A stretch of 64,000 nucleotides of DNA from Cymbomonas tetramitiformis. Lineage: Eukaryota; Chlorophyta; Pyramimonadophyceae; Pyramimonadales; Pyramimonadaceae. The translations under genes were made by a program, and so were the position numbers. Positions within the stretch are counted from its first letter, which is position 1, and each line of letters starts with the position of its first letter. The notes under the pieces were generated by a model. It was not told where the DNA came from, ran no database searches, and saw nothing but the letters and a program-made list of their open reading frames with translations. The DNA is taken from assembly GCA_001247695.2 (NCBI GenBank), contig LGRX02035431.1, positions 1 to 64,000 of the forward strand, read 5' to 3'. Positions 45,425 to 55,500 of the stretch are shown here, piece after piece.

Positions 45425-45712
45425 ATGACAAGAGCTGAGTGGAAGGCAAAACTACGCTCCTGTGCTAAAGAGTATAAAGAAAGTAAGCAACAAAAGCGTT
45501 CAACACCTATTAAACCGAAACCAATCAAAGTTAAAAAGACTCAAATAAACAAGATTAAAGCGCCTTTACGACCAGATTATGCCACTATGCCGAATGCCCA
45601 AGCCAAAGCCGTGGCTAAGACAATATATTCCCTTGAAGCACGTCCATATATCAAAGGAACTATATTATTCTGGGAGCAAATTTTGATTGTTTCCGGAACA
45701 ATTAACTTGTGA
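45425..45712 (+). pseudogene. Small Lys-rich viral protein truncated by a foldback element
   Basis: ATG 45425 behind a TATTATTATATTATA block. The protein starts MTRAEWKAKLRSCAKEYKES and is very basic (KPKPIKVKKTQINKIK). From 45672 the frame runs into a 236-bp hairpin element, and the last residues come from that insert. Beyond the insert another frame resumes with KPYIKQQMQIAKRIRG and ends LFLCEYNI near 45998, echoing the PYIKG just before the insertion, so it is likely the lost C-terminus. Possibly a DNA-packing protein, inferred from charge only. Confidence 0.6.
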
Positions 45713-45907
45713 TTTTCCCCGTAACAATGAATTTCGACTACGGGAAAGCATATTTAGGGTTTAGTGTTAGATTTTTGGGGTGCCTGGCTACTGGATAAAC
45801 CCCATAAACTCTCACTAAACCCTAAATATGCTTGTCCGTAGCCAAAATCCGTTGTTACGGGGAAAATCGAAAGTTAATTGTTCCGGAAACAATCAAAATT
45901 TGCTCCC
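45672..45907. mobile_element. 236-bp foldback / MITE-like element with ~95-bp arms
   Basis: The left arm begins GGGAGCAAATTTTGATTGTT and the right arm ends with its inverse, AACAATCAAAATTTGCTCCC. The arms match for about 95 bp at roughly 88% identity around a short loop. TTTAGGGTTTAG (telomere-like) sits in the stem. No clear target duplication. It interrupts a small viral gene. Confidence 0.85.
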
Positions 45908-46008
45908 GGAAAAATTAAAACCTTATATCAAACAACAAATGCAAATTGCAAAAAGAATCAGAGGTTCTATACTTTATTTGTTTTTGTGCGAATATAATAT
46001 ATAACAAT

Positions 46009-46104
46009 ATGGTATGCAATAAATTTAGAAAAAAGCGCAAAAGCACAAAGTTATATAAAAATATATTATGGCATAAACCACCCTATCACAAACGCTCTAA
46101 ATAA
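46009..46104 (+). CDS. 31-aa very basic peptide
   Basis: ATG GTA TGC ... TAA, preceded by AATATAATATATAACA. The peptide is MVCNKFRKKRKSTKLYKNIL plus a short tail, with 14 basic residues of 31. The promoter-like leader, the compact spacing to the neighbours and the charge suggest a real mini-protein of the virus (DNA-condensing type), but a frame this short can occur by chance. Confidence 0.4.
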   Translation: MVCNKFRKKRKSTKLYKNILWHKPPYHKRSK

Positions 46105-46108
46105 TTAT

Positions 46109-46297
46109 TTGTTAGCCTATAATATGGACATACTCAACAACTCTTGCGATTTTCAAACATTCGGAAATGTAACGGTGATGATTATTGCGAGTATATTTGC
46201 CGGCATAAGAATGAGTCGATGTAAGTATATAGAAACTCCTTGTTGGAAATGTCAAAGAGAATTAGTCAATAATGATTCTACTTCAAATAATATATAG
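46109..46297 (+). CDS. Small protein with a hydrophobic segment and cysteine pair, unrecognised
   Basis: The frame opens at a TTG at 46109, and the first ATG is at 46124 (MDILNNSCDF), giving about 57 aa. It has a hydrophobic stretch (NVTVMIIASIFAGI) followed by CKYIETPCWKCQREL, with closely spaced cysteines. It could be a small membrane protein with a metal- or disulfide-bound tail. The gene ends four bases before inverted-repeat copy C. Confidence 0.45.
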   Translation: MLAYNMDILNNSCDFQTFGNVTVMIIASIFAGIRMSRCKYIETPCWKCQRELVNNDSTSNNI

Positions 46298-46300
46298 AAG

Positions 46301-46440
46301 AAAAAGGGAGGTGGGAGGTGGGAGGTCGGCTTTTATAGAAAGTATTTTAGAAATCAAACATAAATATTGAATTGTTTTTATCGTCATATAAAAAACTTTT
46401 CCAGAAAGTAACACCTCCCACCACCCAACCTCCCTTTTTC
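46301..46440 (+). repeat. G-rich inverted-repeat element, copy C (between convergent genes)
   Basis: AAAAAGGGAGGTGGGAGGTG on the left, CACCACCCAACCTCCCTTTTT on the right, and AGAAAGTATTTTAGAAAT in the core. It sits exactly in the gap between the ends of a plus-strand and a minus-strand gene, where a two-way terminator would be expected. Confidence 0.88.
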
Positions 46441-46475
46441 TGTTGGCTTACAACTACAAGAAAAGCCTTTCAAAA

Positions 46476-46925
46476 TTAGCATCTCCCACCATATTTATTT
46501 GTAAACATAAGGGTATGTTTGTGTATAAATGGACTTGTCAGACTTAAGTAAGGTGTTTCGCTACAATCTTCAAGGTTGTGTACCGGTATCTCGTGAAGGC
46601 ATTTTTTGTTGTAGCATTCTTCGCACATCACCTCATCACACGCCGGACATATTACATTTATATTACAATACACCTCACAATACTCTTGGTCATCCAATTC
46701 ACGAGTCTCTTTTGGTTTTTTCAAATAAATCCCTTTTGCGGTGATTAATTCACAACACTCATCACAAGCAATATATTTCTCATCTTCCTCATACTCTTCG
46801 CGCATTTCCTTAAATTCCTTTAAGAGTTCTTGGAACTTCTCTTTGTGCTCCAATTCATACACCATAGTGTAAATTTTCTCTTGAATGTCAAAAGGCAAAT
46901 GATAGAAAGTAGTAGAAGTAGCCAT
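46476..46925 (-). CDS. Cysteine-rich zinc-binding protein with F-box-like start
   Basis: 149 aa, ATG at 46925. The N-terminus FYHLPFDIQEKIYTMVYEL resembles the short F-box-like leader found in many giant-virus proteins. It is followed by an acidic helix (FKEMREEYEEDEK). Then come CDECCELI and CPACDEVMCEECYNKKC, enough CxxC pairs to bind two zinc ions in a RING- or ribbon-like fold. The C-terminal HKHTLMFTNKYGGRC adds further His/Cys. Possible roles are ubiquitin-pathway interference or transcription control, inference only. Flanked by inverted-repeat copies C and D. Confidence 0.62.
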   Translation of the reverse strand: MATSTTFYHLPFDIQEKIYTMVYELEHKEKFQELLKEFKEMREEYEEDEKYIACDECCELITAKGIYLKKPKETRELDDQEYCEVYCNINVICPACDEVMCEECYNKKCLHEIPVHNLEDCSETPYLSLTSPFIHKHTLMFTNKYGGRC

Positions 46926-46978
46926 TGTTGTATTTCTACTTTACTATGAAGTGTTCTTTAAGTGGAACTTTTTTATTT

Positions 46979-47118
46979 AAAAAAGGGAGGTGGGAGGTGG
47001 GAGGTTGGCTTTTATAGAAAGTATTTTAGAAATTGAAAATAAATATTGAATTGTTTTTATTATCATATAAAAAACTTTTCCAAAAAGTAACACCTCCCAC
47101 CACCCAACCTCCCTTTTT
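46979..47118 (+). repeat. G-rich inverted-repeat element, copy D
   Basis: Almost identical to copy C, including TTTTATAGAAAGTATTTTAG and the right arm ACACCTCCCACCACCCAACC. Lies between the start of the zinc-protein gene and the end of the helicase gene. Confidence 0.88.
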
Positions 47119-47138
47119 ATTATTTAATGAAGTAGTTG

Positions 47139-49824
47139 TTAAATAAACACTTGTTCTCTTGAGAGTTCTCTTTCTCTAAATTTTATTCCTATCTTATAAG
47201 TCACCCAAGTCTTGTTCTCTTTCACCTCAATTGACTTGTAGCCTTTCTCATTCAATTCGATTGTGAAATTCTCCTTTCAGACCGTGGTAGTGTTCTTGTC
47301 ATTAGAATAGGTTGTAAACAATGTATTGAAAGGTGTACACCATTCTTCGATAAATTGTTTCTTTTTTGCTTTATCGGAAATATTCAATACAAACTTCCCC
47401 TTCTTTGTGGGATGGTTTACCAAAAGATTATTAAAATCTCCAGACGTCTTATGTTCGAGTGTTTCATAACAATTGTCATCTTCATCCGTGTCGCTATCGG
47501 TGTATACATTGAAGTGTTGTTTGACCCACGCCAACCCTCTTGTTTCTTCGTTGACGACTTGCATTGTTTCGTTCGATATCACTTGAGGCACACTTGGTGC
47601 TTGCTTCCAATTGTTTTTGTAGTAATCACATACAAGATAAATGAAAGCATCATATACATCTTGTTCCTTAATCCAATTCTTTATGTTTGGGTCGTTTGGA
47701 AAGAACTCTTCGTTTATAATTTCACACTCGGGATTGCTATGCCTTGTTTGTCTAAATACTCTTACTCTATCGGGAATTGATTTGTCATTATCGGAGAATT
47801 CAGGTATGTCGTTTGAAAAAATGATTATTGTACTTCGATTGAAGAATGAAACCTGAGATTTATATAGGTCTCTTGCATTTATTTCATCACCTCCACTTAT
47901 CAAGGTTCTAATAGTATGTGCATTAATCTTGACACACTCATTGCAGCTTTTTCTTGAGCCCGCGCCTTGATGAGTTTCTTTTACCATAGGTATCTCATTG
48001 CAAACCGTTAGTCTCTTGTCGTGAAATGCTTTCGCCCATTTCCATTGGATTTCCTCTTCGTTTTGAACATTTGCTTTTCGAATAATATTTCCTCCATTCA
48101 AAGTTCCGTAGAATCCCTTTTTATCACCTAACGCGTTTCTCAACAAGTCGGTCAATGTTCCTTTCCCGCTTTTTGTTTTACCCAAAATGGTGGGAAGCAC
48201 TCTATCACAATAATGACCGGCAATGCCTCTCGCTATGGTAGCCAATGCATAATTCACTTTTTCTTCGTTATTATAAGGTAAGTCAAATAGCTTATACTTT
48301 ACTTCTTTGGCTATCTCGCTTTTGTCGTCGCACACATATTCCCTATCAATGATAGAGGTGAAATAGAATTCGGGATTTGCTTCTAATATTCGGTGGTTCT
48401 TCAAATCGAGCACACCGTTTTTGAACAATAGATAACCAATTTGTTTACTAAAGTCGAACTCCTTTATCTTTGTGCAAAAGGCGGGCAATGCATCCCTCAA
48501 GTCACCATAGCATTTCTTCAAATCCCACTTTAGTTCATTGTCATCCATATGATGAAAATATTCTTGAGACTTTTGGTACACCATTTTCTTAATGTCTTCG
48601 TCATCATTCATCCATAACCCTTTCTCCTTGCAATATATGTAAAGACCGCTTTCGGTCATTAACACATTGTCATCATTCATTTCCAAAAACACCTTGGCAA
48701 ATCGTTTCCCGCCAAACCGACCATCGTGTTTCACGTGCAAAGCTATATGGTCCGGTACATACTTCTTCAAGGCGATATGAAACTCGTTGTCTCCTTCTTT
48801 CAATTTCAAATGCTCTTGTTTAATTTTCACATTAAAATCCAAGACGCGTTTTATCTCATTCATCATTATAATGTCAAAATCATTGTTGGTATTATGTTGT
48901 CTTTCAAAGTAAATCGCATCAAATTTGGTGGCTCTTACGATTTGATTGTTAGTTTGCAAGACATTAAACATTACCACGTTCATCTTCTTCTCAATTTCTT
49001 GAATGTAAAGGGAAAGTGCACCAAACTCGGGATTGCTCTTCTTCTCTTTCCCTTTTTGTGATTCAATGTGTGCCTTTTGTGCTATATGATAATTTGGGAA
49101 GTGATTTTCGGCGTTGACCGCTACATACTTCATCAATGTCATATATGCTTTGATAAATGGCAACGGCGACTTTAATTCTTGTTTGTATTTTGCTACCCAA
49201 GTTTCAAATGTCCCACCAAACGTTATAATAATCATAAGATCGTTTGCCTCCTTTTGTGTGACGTTGTATACCTCTTCAATCTTTTTCAATTGTAAGTCCC
49301 TATGAGCGATGTAGGCCTTGAGTGGTAGTAATTTTGTCTCACATCTTAGGTATTTTTTTACACAATTGATACAAAATTGTCGGAGCACAATTTTCAATAT
49401 CACATTCGTTTATATTGTTGTTCAACACGTGTCTCAATATCTTTTTATTCAATTGTTGAAATGAGTAGCTTCCCAATTTCTTTGTGTGCTCATACATACG
49501 ACCATAGCCATATTTCTTTGTTTTGAATGTGTGTTCTTTGGCACCCATTTTCAACATTAGTTTACATCTATCAATGTCATTCTTTGATACCAAATCATTC
49601 TCCTTGTCAATATTTGAAATAGTCTTCAAAATAGTATCATCATAGTAAAATTCTTGAATCACTTGTGGTGCTTTGAAATCATAAGTAATGTGTTTATCCA
49701 TATTGTGCTTTTCTACTTTACTATCATCTTGTTCTTTAAGTGGATTTTTTATTGGTAGTTTGCACATCTTATTATTGTAAATATTCATTTTCTTAAATTG
49801 GTTTATCTTACTATCACATCGCAA
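47139..49824 (-). pseudogene. Viral primase-helicase (D5-type SF3), broken by one frameshift and one stop
   Basis: Replication protein that would unwind DNA at the viral origin. The 5' segment (49824-49339) ends with NECDIENCAPTILYQLCKK, the conserved 'DIDxxNAHPxIL' type region before the helicase in algal-virus and transposon relatives. A T7 run (plus 49353-49359) shifts frame; one base fewer joins it to the 3' segment (49403-47277). Helicase marks: Walker A GKTKSGKGT, Walker B RLTVCNEIP, and motif C STIIIFSNDIPEFSDND with nearby Arg residues. After TGA 47277-47279 the same frame continues KENFTIELNEKGYKSIEV to TAA at 47139, so the stop is probably premature. Total about 890 codons, normal for this family. 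D5-type proteins occur in giant viruses, virophages and Polinton-like viruses. Confidence 0.85.
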
Positions 49825-49963
49825 AAAAAAGGGAGGTTGGGCGGTGGGAGGTCTTAGTTTTTGAAAAAAAAATTATATGTGTATACAATGAATGATTGTA
49901 GATGATATCTATAGAATACTTTCTGAAAAAGCCAACCTCCCACCTCCCACCTCCCTTTTTTCT
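49824..49963 (-). repeat. G-rich inverted-repeat element, copy E (inverted)
   Basis: Same family in reverse orientation: left AAAGGGAGGTTGGGCGGTGG, right CCAACCTCCCACCTCCCACC, core ATAGAATACTTTCTGAAAAA. It fills the whole gap between the helicase gene start and the end of the Lys-rich gene. Confidence 0.88.
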
Positions 49964-50296
49964 TTATGAATAATTCAGACCTAACAATGATTTCTTGGCT
50001 AGTATATACAATTTGTCACGTTCACTCAGCACTTCATCATCTTTAGATTCATTTTTAGAATTATTACCTTTCTTCTTTCTTTTTACAATAACTTCTTCTT
50101 GTTCCGATTCACTTGACTCTTCAACATATACAACTTTTTTCTTGAGTTTTGTCTTCTTTGGCTTTGACTTAGTTATCTTTATCTCATTTTTGACATCATT
50201 GTCACTATCATCTTTGGTGTCAGGGTCATGACCGATGACATATGTGTCATACATGTCATACGTGTCATACCTGTCAGACATGTCATACCATGTCAT
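49964..50296 (-). CDS. Charged low-complexity protein, unrecognised
   Basis: 110 codons. The N-terminal ~25 residues (MTWYDMSDRYDTYDMYDTYV) are simply a translated TGTCATA microsatellite, so the true start may be further in, for example near 50220. The body alternates acidic and Lys-rich runs (KSKPKKTKLKKK, EESSESEQEE, KRKKKGNNSKNESK) and ends SERDKLYILAKKSLLGLNYS. Disordered, nuclear-type composition. It ends one base from inverted-repeat copy E. Last gene of the viral insert on this side. Confidence 0.5.
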   Translation of the reverse strand: MTWYDMSDRYDTYDMYDTYVIGHDPDTKDDSDNDVKNEIKITKSKPKKTKLKKKVVYVEESSESEQEEVIVKRKKKGNNSKNESKDDEVLSERDKLYILAKKSLLGLNYS

Positions 50297-50345
50297 ACCA
50301 TGTCATGTCATGTCATGTCGAGTCATGTCATATATTATAATGACA
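50225..50345. repeat. TGTCATA / TGTCA microsatellite at the right edge of the viral insert
   Basis: Tandem TGTCATACG/TGTCATACC then TGTCATGTCATGTCATG. A related TGTCA array lies at about 13085-13145 in host DNA, and TGTCAGAATTA repeats flank the left edge near 35200. Confidence 0.75.
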
Positions 50346-50504
50346 GTCGTCAGTACGGTTGACTATGACTGTACATGTCGTCAGATGATAAGTCACGTCA
50401 TCTGTCATTATTCAAGGAAAGACTTGAATAAGCTCAAGGTTTGAGATAACTTGTTGGCAAAACCATCAATTTATTTCTTTGGCAGATCTATTGGGCTTGG
50501 GTTC

Positions 50505-50870
50505 GAATGTTTCCAAACCCAATACATGCTAAACAGCGAAGGGCTTCCCGTGCGTTCTAGCGCACGTAACTGCGTAGAAATATTGCCAAGATACTTATCT
50601 TTGATATATTCGAAGCACAAGGTCTAAGAAAGTCTGTGCGCAAAATGGTATTACTATTTCTTTGACACAGATTTTAGCGTGATATACAAACTCATAAATC
50701 TGGGTCAAAGAAATAATATGTTAACTTCGCGCACAAGCTATCGCAAAACTTGCACTTCAGGAAAGTGAAATATATGCATCTTATCATTATATTTTGCAAA
50801 GTTACGTGCGCTGGAACTCACGGGAAGCCCTTCGCTGTTTGGCATGTTTGGGTTTGGGTTTCAAACCCAA
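50505..50870. mobile_element. ~365-bp imperfect palindrome (foldback element)
   Basis: AACAGCGAAGGGCTTCCCGTG with GCGCACGTAAC on the left (50533-50569) is repeated inverted as GTTACGTGCGC with CACGGGAAGCCCTTCGCTGTT (50803-50840). Pairing extends outwards through CATGC and AAACCCAA, and the centre again folds (TTTCTTTGACACAGATTT with AAATCTGGGTCAAAGAAA). No frame of note inside. It resembles a foldback transposon or a long-hairpin MITE. Confidence 0.75.
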
Positions 50871-51545
50871 AAGGCATCATGCCAGCACGCGGCCGTCTTT
50901 AATATACTCAACGGCTTGCCATATGCTCTTGAGGGTGCACTGATATTGATATGAACAATATCACTGCCAAGTTTCGTGAGAAGATTCTCACGAAAACCCC
51001 TATTATGCAAAGCCGCAAGTGGTTGAAACCATTTCACACCGCACCAACTTAGCTTGCAGTCGCGAAGGCTAAGCTGATGCGGTTGCGGATGGGGCCAATC
51101 GATAGCTCAAACGAAAGGTATTCACCTAATGAATACAAACGCTTTAGAATCGAATGGTGGAAAAAATTGTGTTTCATGCTACATGCAAAAAATTGTTTAG
51201 AAGAAGGGGGTGTGCCAGACGCAAAATATTGCACACGCTGAATCGCTTGCGCTTGTACCTCCGGGGTACCGAGTACGCTAGTCAGACTGCTTGAATATTT
51301 TTTTTGGCGCTCGATCGAAGTAATTAATGGTTACATGTGACATATAATCTATTCCCCAAAAACAGATTGAAATTTCTATTCCCCATTTTGCACTTTTCTA
51401 TTCCTCGATAACCTTTTTTCCCACCAACCCGACCTTGTCTGACCCGACCATACACCATTGCACGACGAGCCAAGAGACATGCCAGTGGTAAACACGCGCA
51501 CGCTTGGCTCAAGTCGACAACCCTGTTGAGGGGATACCATGGCAC
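50871..51545. other. Spacer between viral insert and LINE, no gene recognised
   Basis: Short frames only. Base composition rises again in GC toward the LINE. The stretch 51410-51545 already has words of the downstream 200-bp array (CCAACCCGACCTTGTCTGA), so the LINE's upstream region may begin near 51420. Confidence 0.35.
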
Positions 51546-51546
51546 C

Positions 51547-52535
51547 ATCGGCCTTACACCGACCTTGTCTACAACTCTACACCCCCCTCCAACTAGACGG
51601 CCACACGACAAACGACTCTCCCTCCCATGCCCTCACATCATCCGCCCCTCCCACGAGCTGCGTACACAGGCTGGGTGTGATCCCATGCGTGCAGAGCTGG
51701 CGCGGGTACACTAGAGCGTGCGCCGCGCATGACGTGCGTGAGCCGAACGCCCACCAACCCGACCTTGTCTACAACTCTACACCCCCCTCCAACTGAACGG
51801 CCACACGACAAACGACCCTCCCTCCCATGACCTCACATCATCCGCCCCTCCCACGAGCTGCGTACACAGGCTGGGTGTGATCCCATGCGTGCAGAGCTGG
51901 CGCGGGTAAACTAGAGGGTGCGCCTGCGCATGACGTGTGTGAGCCGAACGCCCACCAACCCGACCTTGTCTACAACTCTACACCCTCTCCATCTGAACGG
52001 CCACACGACAAACGACTCTCCCTCCCATGACCTCACATCATCCGCCCCTCCCACGAGCTGCGTACACAGGCTGGGTGTGATCCCATACGTGCAGAGCTGG
52101 CGCGGGTAAACTAGAGGGTGCGCCTACGCATGACGTGCGTGAGCCGAACGCCCACCAACCCGACCTTGTCTACAACTCTACACCCCCCTCCAACTGACGA
52201 CGGCCACACGACAAACGACTCTCCCTCCCATGACCTCACATCATCCGCCCCTCCCACGAGCTGCGTACACAGGCTGGGTGTGATCCCATAAGTGCAGAGC
52301 TGGCGCGGGTAAACTAGAGGGTGCGCCTGCGCATGACGTGCGTGAGCCGAACGCCCACCAACCCGACCTTCTCTAGAACTCTACACCCTCTCCAACTGAC
52401 GACGGCCACACGACAAGCGACTCTCCCTCCCATGACCTCACATCATCCGCCCCTCCCACGAGCTGCGTACACAGGCTGGGTGTGATCCCATAAGTGCAGA
52501 GCTGGCGCGGGTAAACTAGAGGGTGCGCCTGGACC
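51547..52535 (+). repeat. ~200-bp tandem array upstream of the LINE, 5 units
   Basis: CCGACCTTGTCTACAACTCT recurs at about 51560, 51760, 51960, 52164 and 52364 (the last with base changes). Each unit carries ACGACAAACGACTCTCCCTC, GAGCTGCGTACACAGGCTGG and TGGCGCGGGTAAACTAGAGG. The array stops about 40 bp before the first long ORF of the retrotransposon, the position of promoter monomers in some LINEs. Confidence 0.9.
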
Positions 52536-52574
52536 AAGCAACGCATCGACTCTCCAGAAGGCGAGGACACCACT

Positions 52575-55500
52575 ATGCTCGACAAAGAGAGGCAAGACTT
52601 AGAAAAGAAGCTAGCTAGCACCGTCTCAGCCATCGAAAGGTCCCATCAAAAGGTAAAACCCACACACCCCACTGCCTGGAAAACTGCACTGAATACCAAC
52701 CGAGCCATCATCTGCAAAGGCAACACAAAGAACAGAGGGGAGCAGAAAGGCTACCCACTGCCTGAATCGACCCGGGCTGCCACTGGCAGCAAAACTATTG
52801 AAGTTGCATCCAAGGGACTAACAATAAAGGGGACTGATCACAGGCTAGCCGATCCAAGCTGGCAAGGGGGAGCAGAAACGGGTAGAACAGCAAGCCAGCA
52901 GAAGAGCAAACACCGGGCAGCATCAGGTGAAAAAGAAAAGCACCACTCCGAGCTCGATCGAGGGAACTACCAGAACAGCTGTTCACCATATATTTATTGC
53001 CTGAATAGAACTGCAACTAGCCACGCAAACACCTACAAATATTTAATAAGCAACTGGGGTGTGCCCATAAATCCCTGCCTTGCTCAGTGCCATCGTTGTG
53101 AACTTCTGCCCCAAATAATTGACACCTGCAAGCTAAAAATCGGCGAACACAAATGCACTAGCGAGAATAACGAAAACAGCAACCGCCACCACACTGCCAA
53201 CGAGGCAGAAGCACTGCACAGAAGCAGATACATAAGAATAGCAGCCGAAACCGAAACCGGGGCCGTAGGACATAACACCAAGCACACATACAGCATGTTA
53301 AGCAACCGAAGGTGCAATGACATGCACCCTGGAATAATGAGTAAGACTGTAGCTACAAATAAGAAATGGCGACACATGGCTCACAGAAGCTGCAGTAATA
53401 ACTCACAAAGCAAGGGGCAAAAGGAGGGAACAAGCATAAGACAAAACTGTGAACAAATGTATAGAAAGGAAGGTGAAAAAGCTGGCCCTCTAGGTACACA
53501 GGAAGATAAAGGAAACCCTAAGGCCACCCTAAGTAAATTGAGTACCAAAAGGCCCCTGGGGGGAGTAGCACAGAAAGGCTCGACAGGAAAACTCTTGGGG
53601 GGACTATTTTACAAATGGACAGTCAATACGCAAATTTACAGAGGGAACCGGCGAACTTCGGTGTTTAGCGAATTGCTCCAGAAGCTCTACGTTAAAATAC
53701 GAAGTTTTGTAAAAACAACTCTAACAGAGCAAAATTTTAAGGAGACAACCAAGGGTCACACACAAGAACATATTGGGAAAAACGTAGCCCAGACATGTGG
53801 CAAAAAGGACGGGACGACGCTGCAGGCAAATGTAACGCGTAACAAAGAAAGCAATGCGGGGTCAGGAGAACCCGCACGCTGGCAGAACGACGGGGATAGT
53901 GACAACAAGAGGAACCCACGAGATATATTGAATGGGAAAAGGCTGATTGCAACAACCTGCACGACTATATGGAGGGAAATAAGGGGAAACCCTAAACCAA
54001 AAGGGGCTTACCTACAAGAGAAGGGGGGAATAGGGGCACACAACAGCGAAATTGGACGGAAATATTTTACACAGAACCTACAAATGGTAAAATACGAATG
54101 TAAAATAAAAACAAGCTTGAACAGACGACATTGGACATTTAGCGAATTGCTCCAGGAGCTCTACGTAAAAATGCGAAGTTTTGTAAGAACGACCCCAGCA
54201 GAGCAATATTTTAAGAAGACAACCAAGGGTAACACACGAAAACATATTGGGGAGGATGCAGCCCAGATGTGCTGCATAAAGGACGGGACGACACCACGGA
54301 CATATGTAACGCATAACAAGGAGAACAGTGTGAAGACAGGAGAACATGCACGCTGGCAGAACGATAGGGACAATAACAATAAAATGAACCCACAAGGTAC
54401 ATTGAACGGGAAAAGGCCGACTACAACAACCTGCACAACTATATGCAAGGAAATGAGGGGAAACCCTAACCCAAAGAGTGCTTACCTACAGAAAAAGAGG
54501 GGAATAGGGGCACATAACAGCAAAATTAGACGGAAATATTTTACACAGGGCCTACAAATGGTGAAATACGAATATGAAATGAAAATGAGCTTGAACGGAC
54601 GACATTGGACAATTAACGAATTGCCCCAGGAGCTCCACGTAAAAAAACGAAGTTTTGTGCGAACGGCCCAAAGGGGAAAACATTTTGAAGGGGCACCCAT
54701 AGAGCATACACAACTAAGGTTTGAGGAAAACGAAGCGCAGAAAAGCAGTAAGGAGAGTACAAGGAGACGGAAGGAGTGTGTAACGCGTAACAAGGGAGGC
54801 AGTACGGAGGAAGGGGAACACAACCAAAGGAGATGCGTAGTGAATAGTAGACATGAAGATAACTCACAAGGCGCACCAATAAAAGCGATACTTGCAATTT
54901 GCGTTGTGATTACGGTCTTAACGAAAAGTAACATGGGCGGACGAAAAAGACCAGCAAGAAAACCAACACAAAGGGTGCGGATGACAAAATGCAAGGAGGC
55001 TAGCAGGAGGGCGGAAACGGGAGTGCTGGGTGAGGCTCCGGAAAGGGAGCATGCAGCACAATGCATGCAGAAAAGGAGCACAGCAGCAACAGCAAAAACC
55101 CGGCAAACAACTGAAACTAGAAAGGGAAATGAAGAAATGCCAAGAAGAGTCAACGACCAACACCAAGGAACAACACAGGAAAAGCCCCCAAAGGGCCCCA
55201 GGTGGTTAGCCGCAACAGAAGAGGGGGGACGAAGGGCGAACTTCAGAAGAAACCTCACATATTACCTACGGGCGAACCGGCAGGAGCACGCATATGCACA
55301 CAAAAGAGGAAGGAGATATTGGAGTGAACATGCGAAAGGGAAAACATGCAGGTGGATACAACGTACCAAATATGACAGACCACAACTAGTCAGGAGCAAC
55401 CAGGTAGTAAGGCAAGAAACAAAGGACAGGAACCATAGTAGGTGGGCACGAAAACATGGCGAGATGCGCCGAATGAAAAGGGAAGGCCGAAACATAGCAA

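Noticed and set aside
49964..50296. Conserved aromatic N-terminus (MTWYDMSDRYDTYDMYD)
   Set aside because: It is the translation of a TGTCATA microsatellite, so not protein evidence.
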